From Mesostigma viride (taxonomy: Eukaryota > Streptophyta > Mesostigmatophyceae > Mesostigmatales > Mesostigmataceae): a stretch of DNA of 64,000 bases. A program made the position numbers and the translations under genes. Below the pieces are notes generated by a model. That model worked only from the letters and a program-made list of their open reading frames with translations, was not told the DNA's origin and searched no databases. Positions 48,721 through 59,400 of this stretch are shown piece by piece (the first letter of the stretch is position 1; every line of letters begins with the position of its first letter). The stretch is from contig RPFO01000667.1 in the NCBI GenBank assembly GCA_009746045.1, positions 4,310,862-4,374,861 of the forward strand. The letters run 5' to 3'.

Positions 48721-50105
48721 TCTCCATGCTATATTCTCTATATGGGATAATCTGCAAGTGGTGGTGGGCTTGAACGGGTCGTCCCGAAGAGGACCACGTC
48801 AGGCACTTGAGCAGCACCGCATGTGCACATGGTCCTGGCCTTTTTGGACATGGGCTCACCGGATGCTTGATGATTCTACTACTAAGGCGTCCGTACCGAG
48901 GCATCTCCGCGCGGGATGCCGGATTCGGCAGCGAGTGCCAGCGACCCCAGGCTACGGCCTGACTGCACGTCGCGTCCCGCGAGACCAACGGACGCGGAGT
49001 CCCATGGCATGGCTGCAGCGGCCAAGTATTATTATAGGGAGCCTTCCGGATGGCGGCTATGAGTCACGGCTCCCTGACTTCCTAGCGCGTGAGGGACGTG
49101 CTTGGCTTCTCGTGCACCTGCACGTGATTAATTTCACCAGTGCGGCACGGTGCATGGAGACGGCACGGTGCATGGAGGCTGTTGCAACCCCGATGCGACT
49201 GGGCGATCAGGCAGGGCGGAGCCTGTACTGAATCGTGGTCGGCCGGCAAACAGATGTACAGCACCTTGTTGAATTGTCGGTAGCCAACCAATTGGCTACC
49301 TCGGCATTGAGTCGACGCCTAGCTGGGTCAGGGCACTCCCGGGCTCGAGTACCGTGCATGCAGGGCGCGCTCGCGTCCGCCGCGACTGTCGGGAGTAAGG
49401 GCCCCCGGGGCTGCAAGCATATGCGGGCACGGTGCAGTTGCATGGCGACAGCACGTACTGCCGGCAGTAGTGGTGGATGACCCAGCCGGTCGTGGTTGCA
49501 CTGGTTGCACTGGTGCCGGTCGTGGTTGCATCAGAAGCAGGTGGCAGTGTCAGGTCATTGTCTCACCGCCTCAACAGTGCGCGTACGTGCATGGTGCCGA
49601 TGCCACATGAGGTGGCGCTGTCGCCCCGCAGACTGCCGGTGTCCGAGTAACACCCGGTATCACTGCATTGGGCCGGTACATCCGCTCTGAGCGGACCCGG
49701 CGCTGACGCGCGCTGAGCCATGGCAGAGCACTGAGGTACATGAGACGTGCGGGATCTGGCCGTCGAGGGCGAGTCACGGGGACTGTAGTAACGGCGACCC
49801 GAGACTGAGAGGCAGGCAGGATCGAGCTGCTGGAGTCTGAGCACCTAGTCACTGCCCGCGACCCTGTGCATGGCTACCATCGCACAGTGTTCGCGTCCCT
49901 CCTGTGGGCTGAGCCCGGTAGGGAGTTGTTCCTTGCATCACTGGTGGAGGCCGATCGAGCGTGATTTGCAAGTGGCTCGTGTCCGCGCGCCTACGAGGTT
50001 GCATGGATGAGGGACTCAGAGCAGGGCGTTCCATGTGCATGGCGGGCGGGCTGTGTGGGCTTCAAAATGTACTATACCCCATGGCCATGCAATGGTACAG
50101 GGGTG
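48721..50105. other. no gene seen
   Basis: GC-rich sequence with only overlapping short frames on both strands. Short tandem pieces occur (GCACGGTGCATGGAG at 49143-49170, TGGTTGCACTGGT at 49492-49530). It may be the left part of the retroelement whose LTR is at 57217, split by the DNA transposon, but I cannot show this. Confidence 0.3.
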
Positions 50106-50117
50106 CACTAGGAACTC

Positions 50118-50480
50118 AGATCTGAGATTTTTCTCAGTTTTTCTCAGTTTTCTCAGTTTTCTCAGGAAGGCTGCCTGAGATTTCCTGAGATTTCCTGAGA
50201 TGTCCTGAGATTTCCTGAGATTTCCTGAGATCAACTGAGAAAAATCTCAGTTTTCTCAGGAAAACTGAGAAAATCACCTGAGAAAACTGAGAAAACTGAG
50301 AAAACTGAGAAAAAACTGAGATCAGCCTGAGAAAGTCGCCTGGCCTGAGATTTTTTTTTCTCAGGAACGAAATTTCTCAGGCGCCCGGTTTTTTCTCAGG
50401 TTGCTGCCTGAGAAAATCTGAGACTGAGAATATCTGGGAAACTTAAGGCCTGAGAAAAACTGAGAAACCTCATGCACACA
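50118..50480. repeat. left subterminal CTGAGA/TCTCAG array
   Basis: More than 30 occurrences of CTGAGA or its complement, often as CTGAGATTTC or CTGAGAAAA and frequently forming local inverted repeats. Spacing is irregular, unlike a simple tandem repeat. Confidence 0.9.
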
Positions 50481-50588
50481 GAGAAATCGCATTCATACCA
50501 CGCAACCAGAAATCACTTTGATTACAAATTATAATAATTTCTTGTGCAGTTGGAGTACAGCTCTTCAAGTTTAATAAGAACATCAATT

Positions 50589-51018
50589 TCAGTCACTAGA
50601 CGAGTTGCTACAATCTGCTTCAGCGTAGCTCACTTTTCCATACGCCCTTGCACTTCTCCTCGTTGGTGCAAGGTCGCCCCGGCTAGGTTCAGCCACATTC
50701 TTGTGCTGCCTACCCCCTCTCCCCCTCTGCCCACGATTCCCCCGCGTAGGTTCAGCCGCATACTCGCGGCCATCGCCACCACGGGCAGAATCAGCAGCAT
50801 TTTCTGCTGCAGGCTGCCTCCTTCCTCTCCCCCTCCGTCCACGCTTCCCGTGCAGGTTCAGACGCATTGTAGCTGCATGGGTCATCACTGTCGCTGCTAG
50901 GTGGAGCCACATCCTCTTGGCTACCATTATCACTGCCGCTGCAGATGGAGGAATCAGTTTCTGCTGCAGGCTGCTTACCCCTCCTCTTCCTTGGTGCAGG
51001 CATGCCATCCTCGCTGCC
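50589..51018 (-). pseudogene. possible transposase C-terminal exon
   Basis: The minus strand starts with PAPRKRRGKQPAAETDSS and a Ser/Asp-rich stretch in one frame; after a shift near 50840 it continues with RGG- and EPxRG-type repeats and ends ARAYGKVSYAEADCSNSSSD at a stop. The basic start and acidic Ser/Asp tail look like a nuclear protein terminus. It ends 110 bp from the subterminal array, as expected for a transposase gene read towards the left end. No catalytic domain is visible. Confidence 0.35.
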
Positions 51019-51780
51019 ACACTAGGAACGGAGTGTTGACAAACTTTGACAATTGTTTGTCAAGAATTGTCAAATAGTTCTAGTGTGACCCGCTGGCTTC
51101 ACACAGCCAAAAAAAAAAAAAATTTAATCAATTTTTGGCGGTAGAGAGACCATGGAGGGACTGCCCGCTGCCCGCTGTAGACGCATACTGTAGTTCGTAG
51201 AAGCGTACTCCTTCGCTGCACTCCGGAGAGGAATCGTGACGGACTGACGGTCTCCTTCGCTGCCCTCCAGAGAGGAGGCCGCTAAAGCGGCCGCTCGCTT
51301 CGCTCGCTGGGAGCTTTGCGCGGATTGGTTGGCAGTTCTTCCGTGCGCTTGGCGCGGATTGGTGGTCAGTCAGTCCGCCCCTTCTGGATTGGCCGCGTAC
51401 TCGGTGATGCCCTGAATAGTGTCGGATTACCTTACATTGCCAAATTAGTAATATAGATTCTTGACATATCAACTGACATGACCTTGACAAACCTTGACAG
51501 AACTTGACAAAAGCTTGACATGATAACATCAAAGGCTTGACAAACCTTGACAGAATGTTGAAAGGTTGACAAAACCTTGACAATCTTTGAAATATCAACA
51601 TATCAACACGGAAAAAAATGTCAATACACTGACAAACCAAGGTGATGTGTCAAGAAATGTCAAGACGTTAACAAACGAAGGCCAAAAAAATTGTTAACAT
51701 GACAAAATGTCCACAAATGTTAACATGACAAACGTCAACATGACAACCAAAGGCGTAGCAAACTGACAAATCAACACCAC
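51018..51780. mobile_element. second CACTAGGAAC-ended element with TTGACA arrays (partial)
   Basis: CACTAGGAACGG starts at 51020 and is followed at once by TTGACAAAC/TTTGACAATTG words; an inverse end, AGTTCTAGTGTG, closes at 51087. The TTGACA array resumes at about 51462-51780 after a 370-bp insertion-like stretch (51090-51460). The terminal decamer equals that of the surrounding element, but the subterminal word differs. I cannot find the far end of this element. Confidence 0.5.
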
Positions 51781-51827
51781 GCACAGGTAAACTTATTTCA
51801 TTAAAATCAACAAGTTCAAAAGACCAC

Positions 51828-51905
51828 CTAAACCAAGTCATCATCATCATCATCATCAAAATCAACATGGCTGCTACCTTGCTGCCTGAATTGCGGTTTT
51901 CTGCA
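51828..51905 (-). pseudogene. acidic C-terminal exon fragment
   Basis: The minus strand reads QGSSHVDFDDDDDDDLV and stop at about 51828, beside the TTGACA array. The acidic tail next to a subterminal array parallels the arrangement at 50589-51018, so it may be the C-terminus of the second element's transposase. The ATC trinucleotide run (51841-51857) codes for the Asp stretch. Confidence 0.3.
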
Positions 51906-52417
51906 TTACATTAGCATGACAAACTGTACTGACAAAACACATGAAGGAGAAGTGCACTCAATCACAGTCCGAGGGTGGCGGGCAAGATGCACAGCCACAA
52001 GCATCTTACAAATGCAGTATAACATCCGCGTAGGGCTGTCCCAGCGATCATTGCTGAAATTAATGGACGACTTTCTAGAAATTTACCGCAGGAGACTGTC
52101 CAGTGCTACAGCGATGTGATGAGGGCTCAGAGCCTACAAAATCTGTGTCCGCAGGTGCCCTCCCCGCCATGCTGGGCTGGCCGATGTGTGCGCCATGGTT
52201 GTGTTAGGTAGATTGCCTGCATGCAAGGGAAACATGCGTTATCCAGCAAAGCAGCAAAGGGAACACACAACGATCTTAAGTGAGATGAAAACCCGACGCC
52301 TTGACGCGCCAACAACGTTGCATTACCTAAATCAGTTGTGTGTAATGAGACGGCGTGAGAGCACAGCAGTCGCGTGGCTGTTTGTGAGTGATGGCTTGAT
52401 TTTTGGACCGAGAAAGT

Positions 52418-52490
<73 letters not shown>

Positions 52491-55384
52491 CCTGGTATTC
52501 TCACCTAAACTGTCCCTATGTACCTCACAAGATGTAGGGAACTGCGAAACCACAGGAATACCTAGAGAAGAGCGCTTCCTGGCTCACGAAAAACTCGCCG
52601 ATTGAGTGCTTGACGTTCACGTTTGATAATGCTGAACTGCGTTATCAAATCATCTGCGTTATCAAATCATCATCTGGCAGAGTCACGTCACTTGGTTGGT
52701 GCCGGGCCCGCTACAAAAAACGTAGCGGGCCCGGTGATGTCGCTATTACACCACCCGACTTTACATCGAGTCACTGTGAATGATATATATATGGCTGCCT
52801 ACAGCACCGCGCATGGTGTCCAAGTAAAATTATGGCGCTGCCAAGGCTGCGTACCTGCCGTTATCGCCTTGGTCTTTGTCACGGTGGCGTTCTCCAATTC
52901 ACGTGCAACGTCCACTTCCTGTGCCAGCTCTGGCGCGGCGCGTGCCCTTCGGGCTGAATTTCAAATTTCCGCGTGCAGTCCGTTGGAGAGGGGCGCTGCG
53001 TCCGGAGTCCGGACTTGGGGAATTCGGAGGCTGCTGGTCGCACAAAAGATCGTTGTTGGCTGTTGAGTGATGTCCGACTGGCACGATGGAGAGGGCTCCA
53101 TCACATTGGCGACCTCACCAGTGGCCCACATGTACCGACGAGACCTGCATCTCGAGCTTGTCGGCCCTCACGCTGCAGCTGTCGCCATGCGAGACGCCCT
53201 GAGACTCTCGGCATGATTTTTCCCGTGCAATATCACGCCCTCGATTCGCAGCAAGGCCCGTCTGCTCCAATATGGCCGACTGCGGGCTGTGCCGTAACAG
53301 GAAATGTCCGGGTGATGGCAGGCAGTGCCTACCCATCCCACCGCACGCACCGCGTCAAGCAATATTTCCACTTCCGCTGCTGCTGGGCACCGGGCTACTG
53401 CCTACATTTCTTCAATCGCTCCATCGCCTCCTCCATGGTGCCTCGCTCCCTGCGGCCCCTCCGCCACGCCGGATATCCATGGCAATCAAGCCTACCGGCT
53501 ACCACCATACCGGCCACGAGCCCTTGCTGCACCAAACGAAGTGTGCGGCCCCGAATTAAGTGAAGTACACGGCAGGACTGGGAACCACCTGAAATTACAT
53601 CGGGGTCTCCAGTGGACTTGGCGTCACATCTTGCTAACGTTGTCACTGTCGGCAGTTGTCAGTTGCTGTTGGTTGTTGCATGCTGAGGGTTGCAGATGTT
53701 CTAGGAACAGCTGGTCCAATGTTGCTATGCATGCAGTTACTCTTGCCATTACGTGTGTCCGTGTGCCTCCAACCATCCCGCCACAATGCCAGCACCCTCC
53801 ACCCCGCTAACTCCCACTCGCCCCACTCCCCTGCCTGTTCCATACCCGCCCCACCCACAAATATACGTCACAGACATCCACATGCCGTTATCCATCCCCA
53901 CCTGACTACGGACTACTCTCGCCCCCACGCTGAGGTCCCCCACAACACCGTAACACCGCCCTCCTCCCCCAAACCATCCGATGACCCACCCGACCATCCA
54001 CCTTGAGTCCCCCCAAACCAACCTATCTGACTACCACCCTTCCGTATTACATACACCACCTTCCACACCAACATAACAAACCACCTACTAAACAAACCTA
54101 CCGCCCCACAACGAGGTTCCCCTACACCACTGCACCCCGCCCACCCCGCCCCCCGCTGCCCCAACATACGATGACTCCACCCCACCATCCACGTGAAGCA
54201 TAACCATCCACCCCGGCCTCCGGGGCAACCAATCAGCTGTCCACTCAACCATAACTGACACTGCTGCACCGACCACCGGCAAGCCCGCCTACGTACCATA
54301 CCCAAGCCACCCACGCAACCCAAGCATCCCCAACCCTCACACGAACCTGTGACCTACGCACGAGCTACCTACAACTGCGACTCACAACTACTACATAATC
54401 AACCCATAACAATGTCCCCCATGACCCCCGCCAAAGGGGGGGGGTCCCCCCAATAGTCCAACACACACACACACACTCTCTACAATACCCAGGACCACGA
54501 GTACCCACCAAATTCACCTCCCACAACGGTATCACCCACGAGTCCAGTGCCCCACCCATGTCCACAGCGACACCCCGGAGACTTCACCACGCCCACCGAC
54601 TGCACGCACGCACACCTAGCTGCACACTCCACGCACCTACCCTCGCACGCACGCATGCACGCAGCCATCAACCCACCCACCAAGGCACGCCTGCACAAAC
54701 GCGCACATGCACAAGTGCACGCACACGCACACATAGCTGCACACTCTCACGCACCCACTCACGCACGCACGCCTGCACACAGCCATCAACCCACCCGCCA
54801 AGGCACGCCTGCACAAACGCACTCATGCACAACTGCACGCACTCGCCCACGCACGCACACCTAGCTGCACGCCTGCACGCAGTCACGCAATGCATGGCAG
54901 CATGCCCGCCTTCTATATCATTCTTGGAATATCATGTTGCATATGGCATTATTATCATGTTTGTAAATTTAACTCCTTGCTTTCTGTATGCTTTCTTTCT
55001 TTGGGGGATGACTTGATGCAGATCGTGGAGCATACAAGCTCGACGAGAAGACGTACACATCAATATTGAGTGAAACCACCGTTGCTGGGCTCTGGCATGC
55101 CAGCTGTTATATGGCCATGAGCCATCAGCTAGCAATCCAGAAATAGGATGAGAGCAGTTTTGAGTCGATGTTTTATATTTTGATGGTATTGAAATGATGA
55201 GTCACAGAATGCCACAATGAAACATAAGTTCATTACTATCAAACAGCGTGATGCCATGAATGCCACGCCTAATACCACAAGATGTGCTAATAACGTATTC
55301 AATTCATTAATGAATTGCTGGATTTATTGCATGATGGTGTTATGCTTGTTAGAATACACATTTAATTCTGGCAATGGCATGCCT
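51906..55384. other. transposon interior, no gene recognised
   Basis: Contains a (GA)n tract (52425-52488), a GC-rich region with overlapping frames on both strands (52850-53600), a C-rich and G-poor plus strand (53750-54470), a CA run (54461-54475) and repeats of GCACGCACGC / CTGCACA type (54600-54870). Long frames in the C-rich part reflect base composition. I cannot identify a transposase domain on either strand. Confidence 0.4.
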
Positions 55385-55650
55385 GAGAAAATGCCCTGAG
55401 ATTTTCAGCGCCTGAGAAAATGCCCTGAGATTTTCAGCCTGAGAAAAAAAAATCTCAGTGTCCACGTAAAATCTCAGTTTCCACTTAGCCCTGAGATTTC
55501 CTGAGAAAAAGCCAATTTTCTCAGGCCAATCTCAGGAAATCTCAGGTCACTTTCTCAGGAAATCTCAGGAAAATCTCAGGAAATCTCAGGAAATCTCAGG
55601 AAATCTCAGTTTTTTTCTCAGGAAATCTCAGGAAATCTCAGTTTTCTCAG
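55385..55650. repeat. right subterminal CTGAGA/TCTCAG array
   Basis: Dense GGAAATCTCA and CTGAGAAAA words, mainly in inverse orientation to the left array, ending 4 bp before the right terminal repeat. Confidence 0.9.
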
Positions 55651-55666
55651 TAGCGAGTTCCTAGTG

Positions 55667-57216
55667 TGGTGAGAGGCCTTCAAGCTTCGAGTGGGGGATG
55701 TGGCAATGCGCGGTGGGGACTGCATACCTTGGGGCGTGTTTCTGTTGCGGAAATCGGGCTCCTGGGCAAGACATCCAAGCGGGGTGGACAGGCGGTGATC
55801 GGTCGTGCGCGGGATTGACCCCGGCCCACGATCGCTGTATGTGCTGGAGCACCTGTGTGCTGGGCGCGATCGAGCCCGAGGCGCTCTTGTTTGGGACTGC
55901 GGGGTTGCTTCGGCCCTACTCCATGAGCAGCACGGTGTCTCGCAGGGGCAACGTTACTGATACGGCAGTTCCTGTCAGGCGTGTCACTCCCCGACCTGCC
56001 CATTGCATTGTTTAAGTGCGGGCATTGCGGGCGCTATGCAGTCCACGTCGGCGGCCTCGAGCATCACATGCATATGGGCCTGCGCAAACATCAACCGTGC
56101 TCTTGCGGTGCGAGTAGTCACGGAGGGTGGCACTGCGAGCTGAGGAGTTTTCCCCGCTTGTGGTGGAGTTCAGGCACATTAGTGCAGCAGTAAGGAATGT
56201 GGGGACCGGCGACTGCTTCGGTCTAGACACGTCGGCCGGAGTGGTGTTAGTAACTGTGTTGTGCCTAACTTACTGCAGATTCGTGGAGGAGTCGGCAGGG
56301 CGCACTCTAGTGGACACAGTGACTAGGGCCTTGCGGGCACCTGCATGCGTTCGGAGGTGCAGGGGAGGCGCACTCTAGCGGCCACGCTAGGGCTTCCCCC
56401 GCTATACAGCCACTCCAGTGGCGGCCAGGGACGGCCACGTTGCATGGTCGGTTGGCTCACGGCGCGCCTGTATTTGAGAGGACGCGTACAGCTGTCGGTA
56501 GTGAGGCGATGGATCAGATTCTTCTGGTGCACGCCCTCGCTTCTGAGCATGGGGCCTGCACTGCATGCTGTGCCTCACCGTCGTCGACGCTACTGTAGTA
56601 CTTCTTAATAATCGTCATGTGATTACGCGCATCAGTCGCGCTGTAAGGCTGGGTTTCGGCTGGACGGGATACATGACTGGCCACCTCGTCGGCCTGATCA
56701 TCAAGTTGTATGCATGAAAAATATTCCCTCCTGCTGACAGTCTCGGCGATTGCAGCTATATAAAGAGTTGCCCTTGCGTGGTAAGTCTGGGGGGACCTGG
56801 TTTCACTGGCCCGTTGGTGCACAAGGGCTGGGACATAGTACCCCTATGGTCAACACTTCATCAAGTTTGAGGCTGCTCAGGACCTCAGGACTGGTTGAGC
56901 GGGATTACATGGACTGTGCATTATTATGTGGATGGGATAGGGCACGCGGTGGCGCCCCCTAAGGTGGCTCCAGTGGATCGGCGCGCCAACAATGGCGGTC
57001 GCTGAGATGGTTGTGAGAGTTTTATGACGGATAGCGGAATGATCCTGTCATCCTGTTTCATGCTACTACGTCAGGGTTGGTCCTGTGTATCAACCTCTAG
57101 AGGAATTGGTATTACTAACCCGCGGGTGAACCGGGGTTGGGACATAGTACTCTTATATTGTTTCCTTTCTATCTCTTGTACGGTAGGGACTACCGACCCC
57201 CGTGGGGGGGGAGGAG
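55667..57216 (+). mobile_element. internal 3' region of second LTR retroelement
   Basis: Ends in a G-rich polypurine tract directly before the LTR at 57217. One plus-strand frame at 55981-56193 holds a Cys/His cluster (CGHCGRYAVHVGGLEHHMHM followed by CSCG) that looks like a zinc-binding motif, but no pol domain is recognisable. By analogy with 1-1344 this is a poorly conserved 3' region. Its left part is interrupted by the DNA transposon. Confidence 0.4.
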
Positions 57217-57886
57217 TGTTACGTTCCGGCCCTTTTGGACGGACGTAACAATGGAATAAATTATGTAGTTTGACTTGTTGTCATAGTCCGTAGGACTTTG
57301 GGACTCATTTCGGGACTTAATTTGGGAATTGTCCCTTGGTCAGGACTTTTGTATGGAACTATGACAGTCAGTGTGTGATTCGGACCAGTTACTTTGGGCC
57401 TAGGTTGTTGTATGCGTGTATCTTCTAGGGGCCGGTGCAGTCGCGCCGCGCTGCGTACTTTATAGCTAGTTGAGATATTGTACTCATGCGTGGATTCTGT
57501 CGGCGAGGGTCGATGTCGACCCGAGGATCTTGTGTGGACTGCATGCTTTGGAAGGTCGGCGCCATGTCGGCGCCCCTTGCCAGCTCAGTGGCAGACCTAG
57601 GTGAAATTGGTCCGAGGACGAGAGTCTCGTCCTCTTGGTTTGATGAATGTAAAGTGCGATGACGCCTTCATATTAAACCTGGGGCAACTATCCATTTGTA
57701 ATTGGTATTGCTAGCCATTATAAGTGTGTATAAATTAGCTTGGCATCAAGTCACGGTGCCAGATATCTCACGACCCCAGTCGTGAAGCGCAATCTGCATT
57801 AGGCCACCTTGAATCTTCCTAATTCCGGCATGGTAGATCTTTCGCTACGTAGCTCAGGCTAGGTGTGTCTGGGCCGGGACGTAACA
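57217..57886 (+). repeat. 3' LTR, TGTTACG...CGTAACA family
   Basis: 670 bp, starting TGTTACGTTCCGGCCC and ending GGGCCGGGACGTAACA, so the terminal 16 bases form an almost perfect inverted repeat. A GGGGGGGGAGGAG polypurine tract precedes it. Related to the LTR at 1345-1920. Confidence 0.75.
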
Positions 57887-58826
57887 CCGGGTGGGGGGGG
57901 GGGGCGCGGGGGACGGGGGATCGCGCAGACTCTGGCGTCTCACTGAGGAGGGCGGGGGGCCTCATTGCGACCTCAATACATCAGTAAAGACCATCGGCTC
58001 GCTGAGGGGGGAGGGGGGTTGCGACCTCGCCTGGGGCGGGGCGTCTCACTGCCCCAGTGAGGCGGCGAATGGCCTCCGGGTGGGTGGGAACTGGGAAGGG
58101 CGGACGGACTGCGGTGTTTCAGGCCCACACAGCGTGTCATCATTTGTCTCCCGACTTTTTTCCTTTTTTCAGCCCCCTTCAGTTCATAAGCTTCAGTTGA
58201 CTTGAATCGAGTTGCCATCTGTCGGCGCCGGACGGATCGAAACTCGACTACTAGAGTTACGGTCGGCTTTGCGCCTTCTTTGGGGGGGGATGCGAAGCAT
58301 CCCCCCCCCCTTAAGGGGAGGTGCGCCACAAAACCACCCTAAAACTGAAACATGCTAATATCAACCTGTATTCATTTCCACTATGCTCAGCAATGATTGG
58401 GGGCATGAAATAACATGTTTGGTGAGTTGTCCATGCACTTGTTGAGGGTACTACCCCCATATATACGCCTATAATGCGCTATAAATAGCAAAAGACGCTA
58501 AGTAGGACTAGGTATGCCCCAGCCAATCCACACATCCGTTTGGGACAGCGAGATATACCCATGTAGAATCGTTCATGGCCAAAACATTGGGCTACTCACA
58601 AGTAGCATCTGAGGTGTATTGTGATAGTAATTAATTTTCCCCCCCCAAAGCACCTTTTTTTCCGGACATTGCATAAAAGTGACATGAAATCATGGAATTA
58701 GAGGCCACAAAGATATACAAAATTCAAAAATTGATCGACAAATACGCCCGCCAAGTTACAGGTCAATCTGATTAGCGGTCTGCAAGTAATTAACTGAGGC
58801 AGGTTGCTACCTGGTCGATCGCTGTA
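57887..58826. other. intergenic, GC-skewed, no gene seen
   Basis: Begins with G-runs and has no recognisable coding frame. Contains the perfect hairpin described separately. AT-rich from 58330 on. Confidence 0.4.
58282..58308. repeat. perfect 12-bp hairpin with 3-base loop
   Basis: Eight G and ATGC (58282-58293), loop GAA, then GCAT and eight C (58297-58308). It is followed by the palindrome CCTTAAGG. Could be a terminator-like or transposon-end structure; function unknown. Confidence 0.75.
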
Positions 58827-59320
58827 CTAGTCACTGTCACTGTCACTGCCATTGTCACAGTCCTCTCCACAGCAAACTGGGCAGAACCAGGCCCCTTTGG
58901 GCACGCTAGGCAGCAGGGGGATCGTGCAGCTCAGATGGAGGCCTCCTTCGCACCCGGATGAGCTGCACAGCAGGAAGGGGTCATCGTCGGGTGCGTCAGT
59001 CTTAGAGCAGCGCAAGCAAGGAATGTGGGCAGTGTCACACTCATCCTCATTGATCACCCTGCCCCCCAGTGGCAGCCCCCACCCCCCCATAGAACACCGC
59101 CTTGCTGTATGGGTGCTGGCCACGCTGCTTGTCCTTCTTGGCATCATCCCAGTGGTGGCCACGCTTTGTGCTCTTGGCCTTTGCAGCCCCGGTCTTGAAC
59201 TCTAGCGTACGTTTCACCACCTGCTGGCAATCCCTCTTTTTCCTCAGCTCATCCAGCTGTGCAAGGGCAGCGGGGGAGGTGTCTACACCCATCAGCAAAC
59301 GGCTAGGCACCTCATCTGCC
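58827..59320 (-). pseudogene. PHD-finger protein, C-terminal part with frameshift
   Basis: An acceptor-like CAG at about 59310 opens a frame with LDELRKKRDCQQVVKRTLEF and a Lys-rich KRGHHWDDAKKDKQRGQH segment. At 59085-59095 a C homopolymer shifts the frame, after which a complete C4HC3 PHD finger follows: CLRCSKTD, LLCSSSGCEGGLHLSC, then WFCPVC, ending in an acidic DCDNGSDSDSD tail. PHD fingers bind histone H3 tails or mediate protein contacts. Upstream exons are not identified. With one extra or missing C in a homopolymer this could be a sequence error in a real gene; alternatively it is the tail of a transposon protein, as for the PHD in the Ty3 remnant. Confidence 0.6.
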
Positions 59321-59400
59321 CTTACCTGCCCTCGGCATGGCCAACCTTGCAAACGCAAGCATAGCAACACGATCGCTAGGCATACATGCCACGAGAGCAT

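Larger units (their letters stand above)
50106..55666. mobile_element. TIR DNA transposon with CACTAGGAAC ends and CTGAGA subterminal arrays
   Basis: The left end CACTAGGAACTC (50106-50117) is matched in inverse orientation by GAGTTCCTAGTG (55655-55666). Directly inside each end lies a dense array of CTGAGAAA / TTTCTCAG / CTGAGATTTC words in both orientations (50118-50480 and 55385-55650). This fits a cut-and-paste element with clustered transposase-binding sites; the CACTA start resembles the CACTA superfamily but the 3-bp target duplication expected there is not seen (flanks GGGTG and TGGTG). No full transposase is visible inside, only a possible C-terminal exon. Length is 5,561 bp including nested insertions. 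Confidence 0.7.

Noticed and set aside
52973-53563. 196-codon plus-strand frame inside the DNA transposon
   Set aside because: Composition is not protein-like, the other strand is similarly open, and no transposase motif is visible.
53656-54323. Plus- and minus-strand frames of 116-136 codons
   Set aside because: Strong strand composition bias (C-rich, G-poor) keeps frames open; no domain and both strands equally open.
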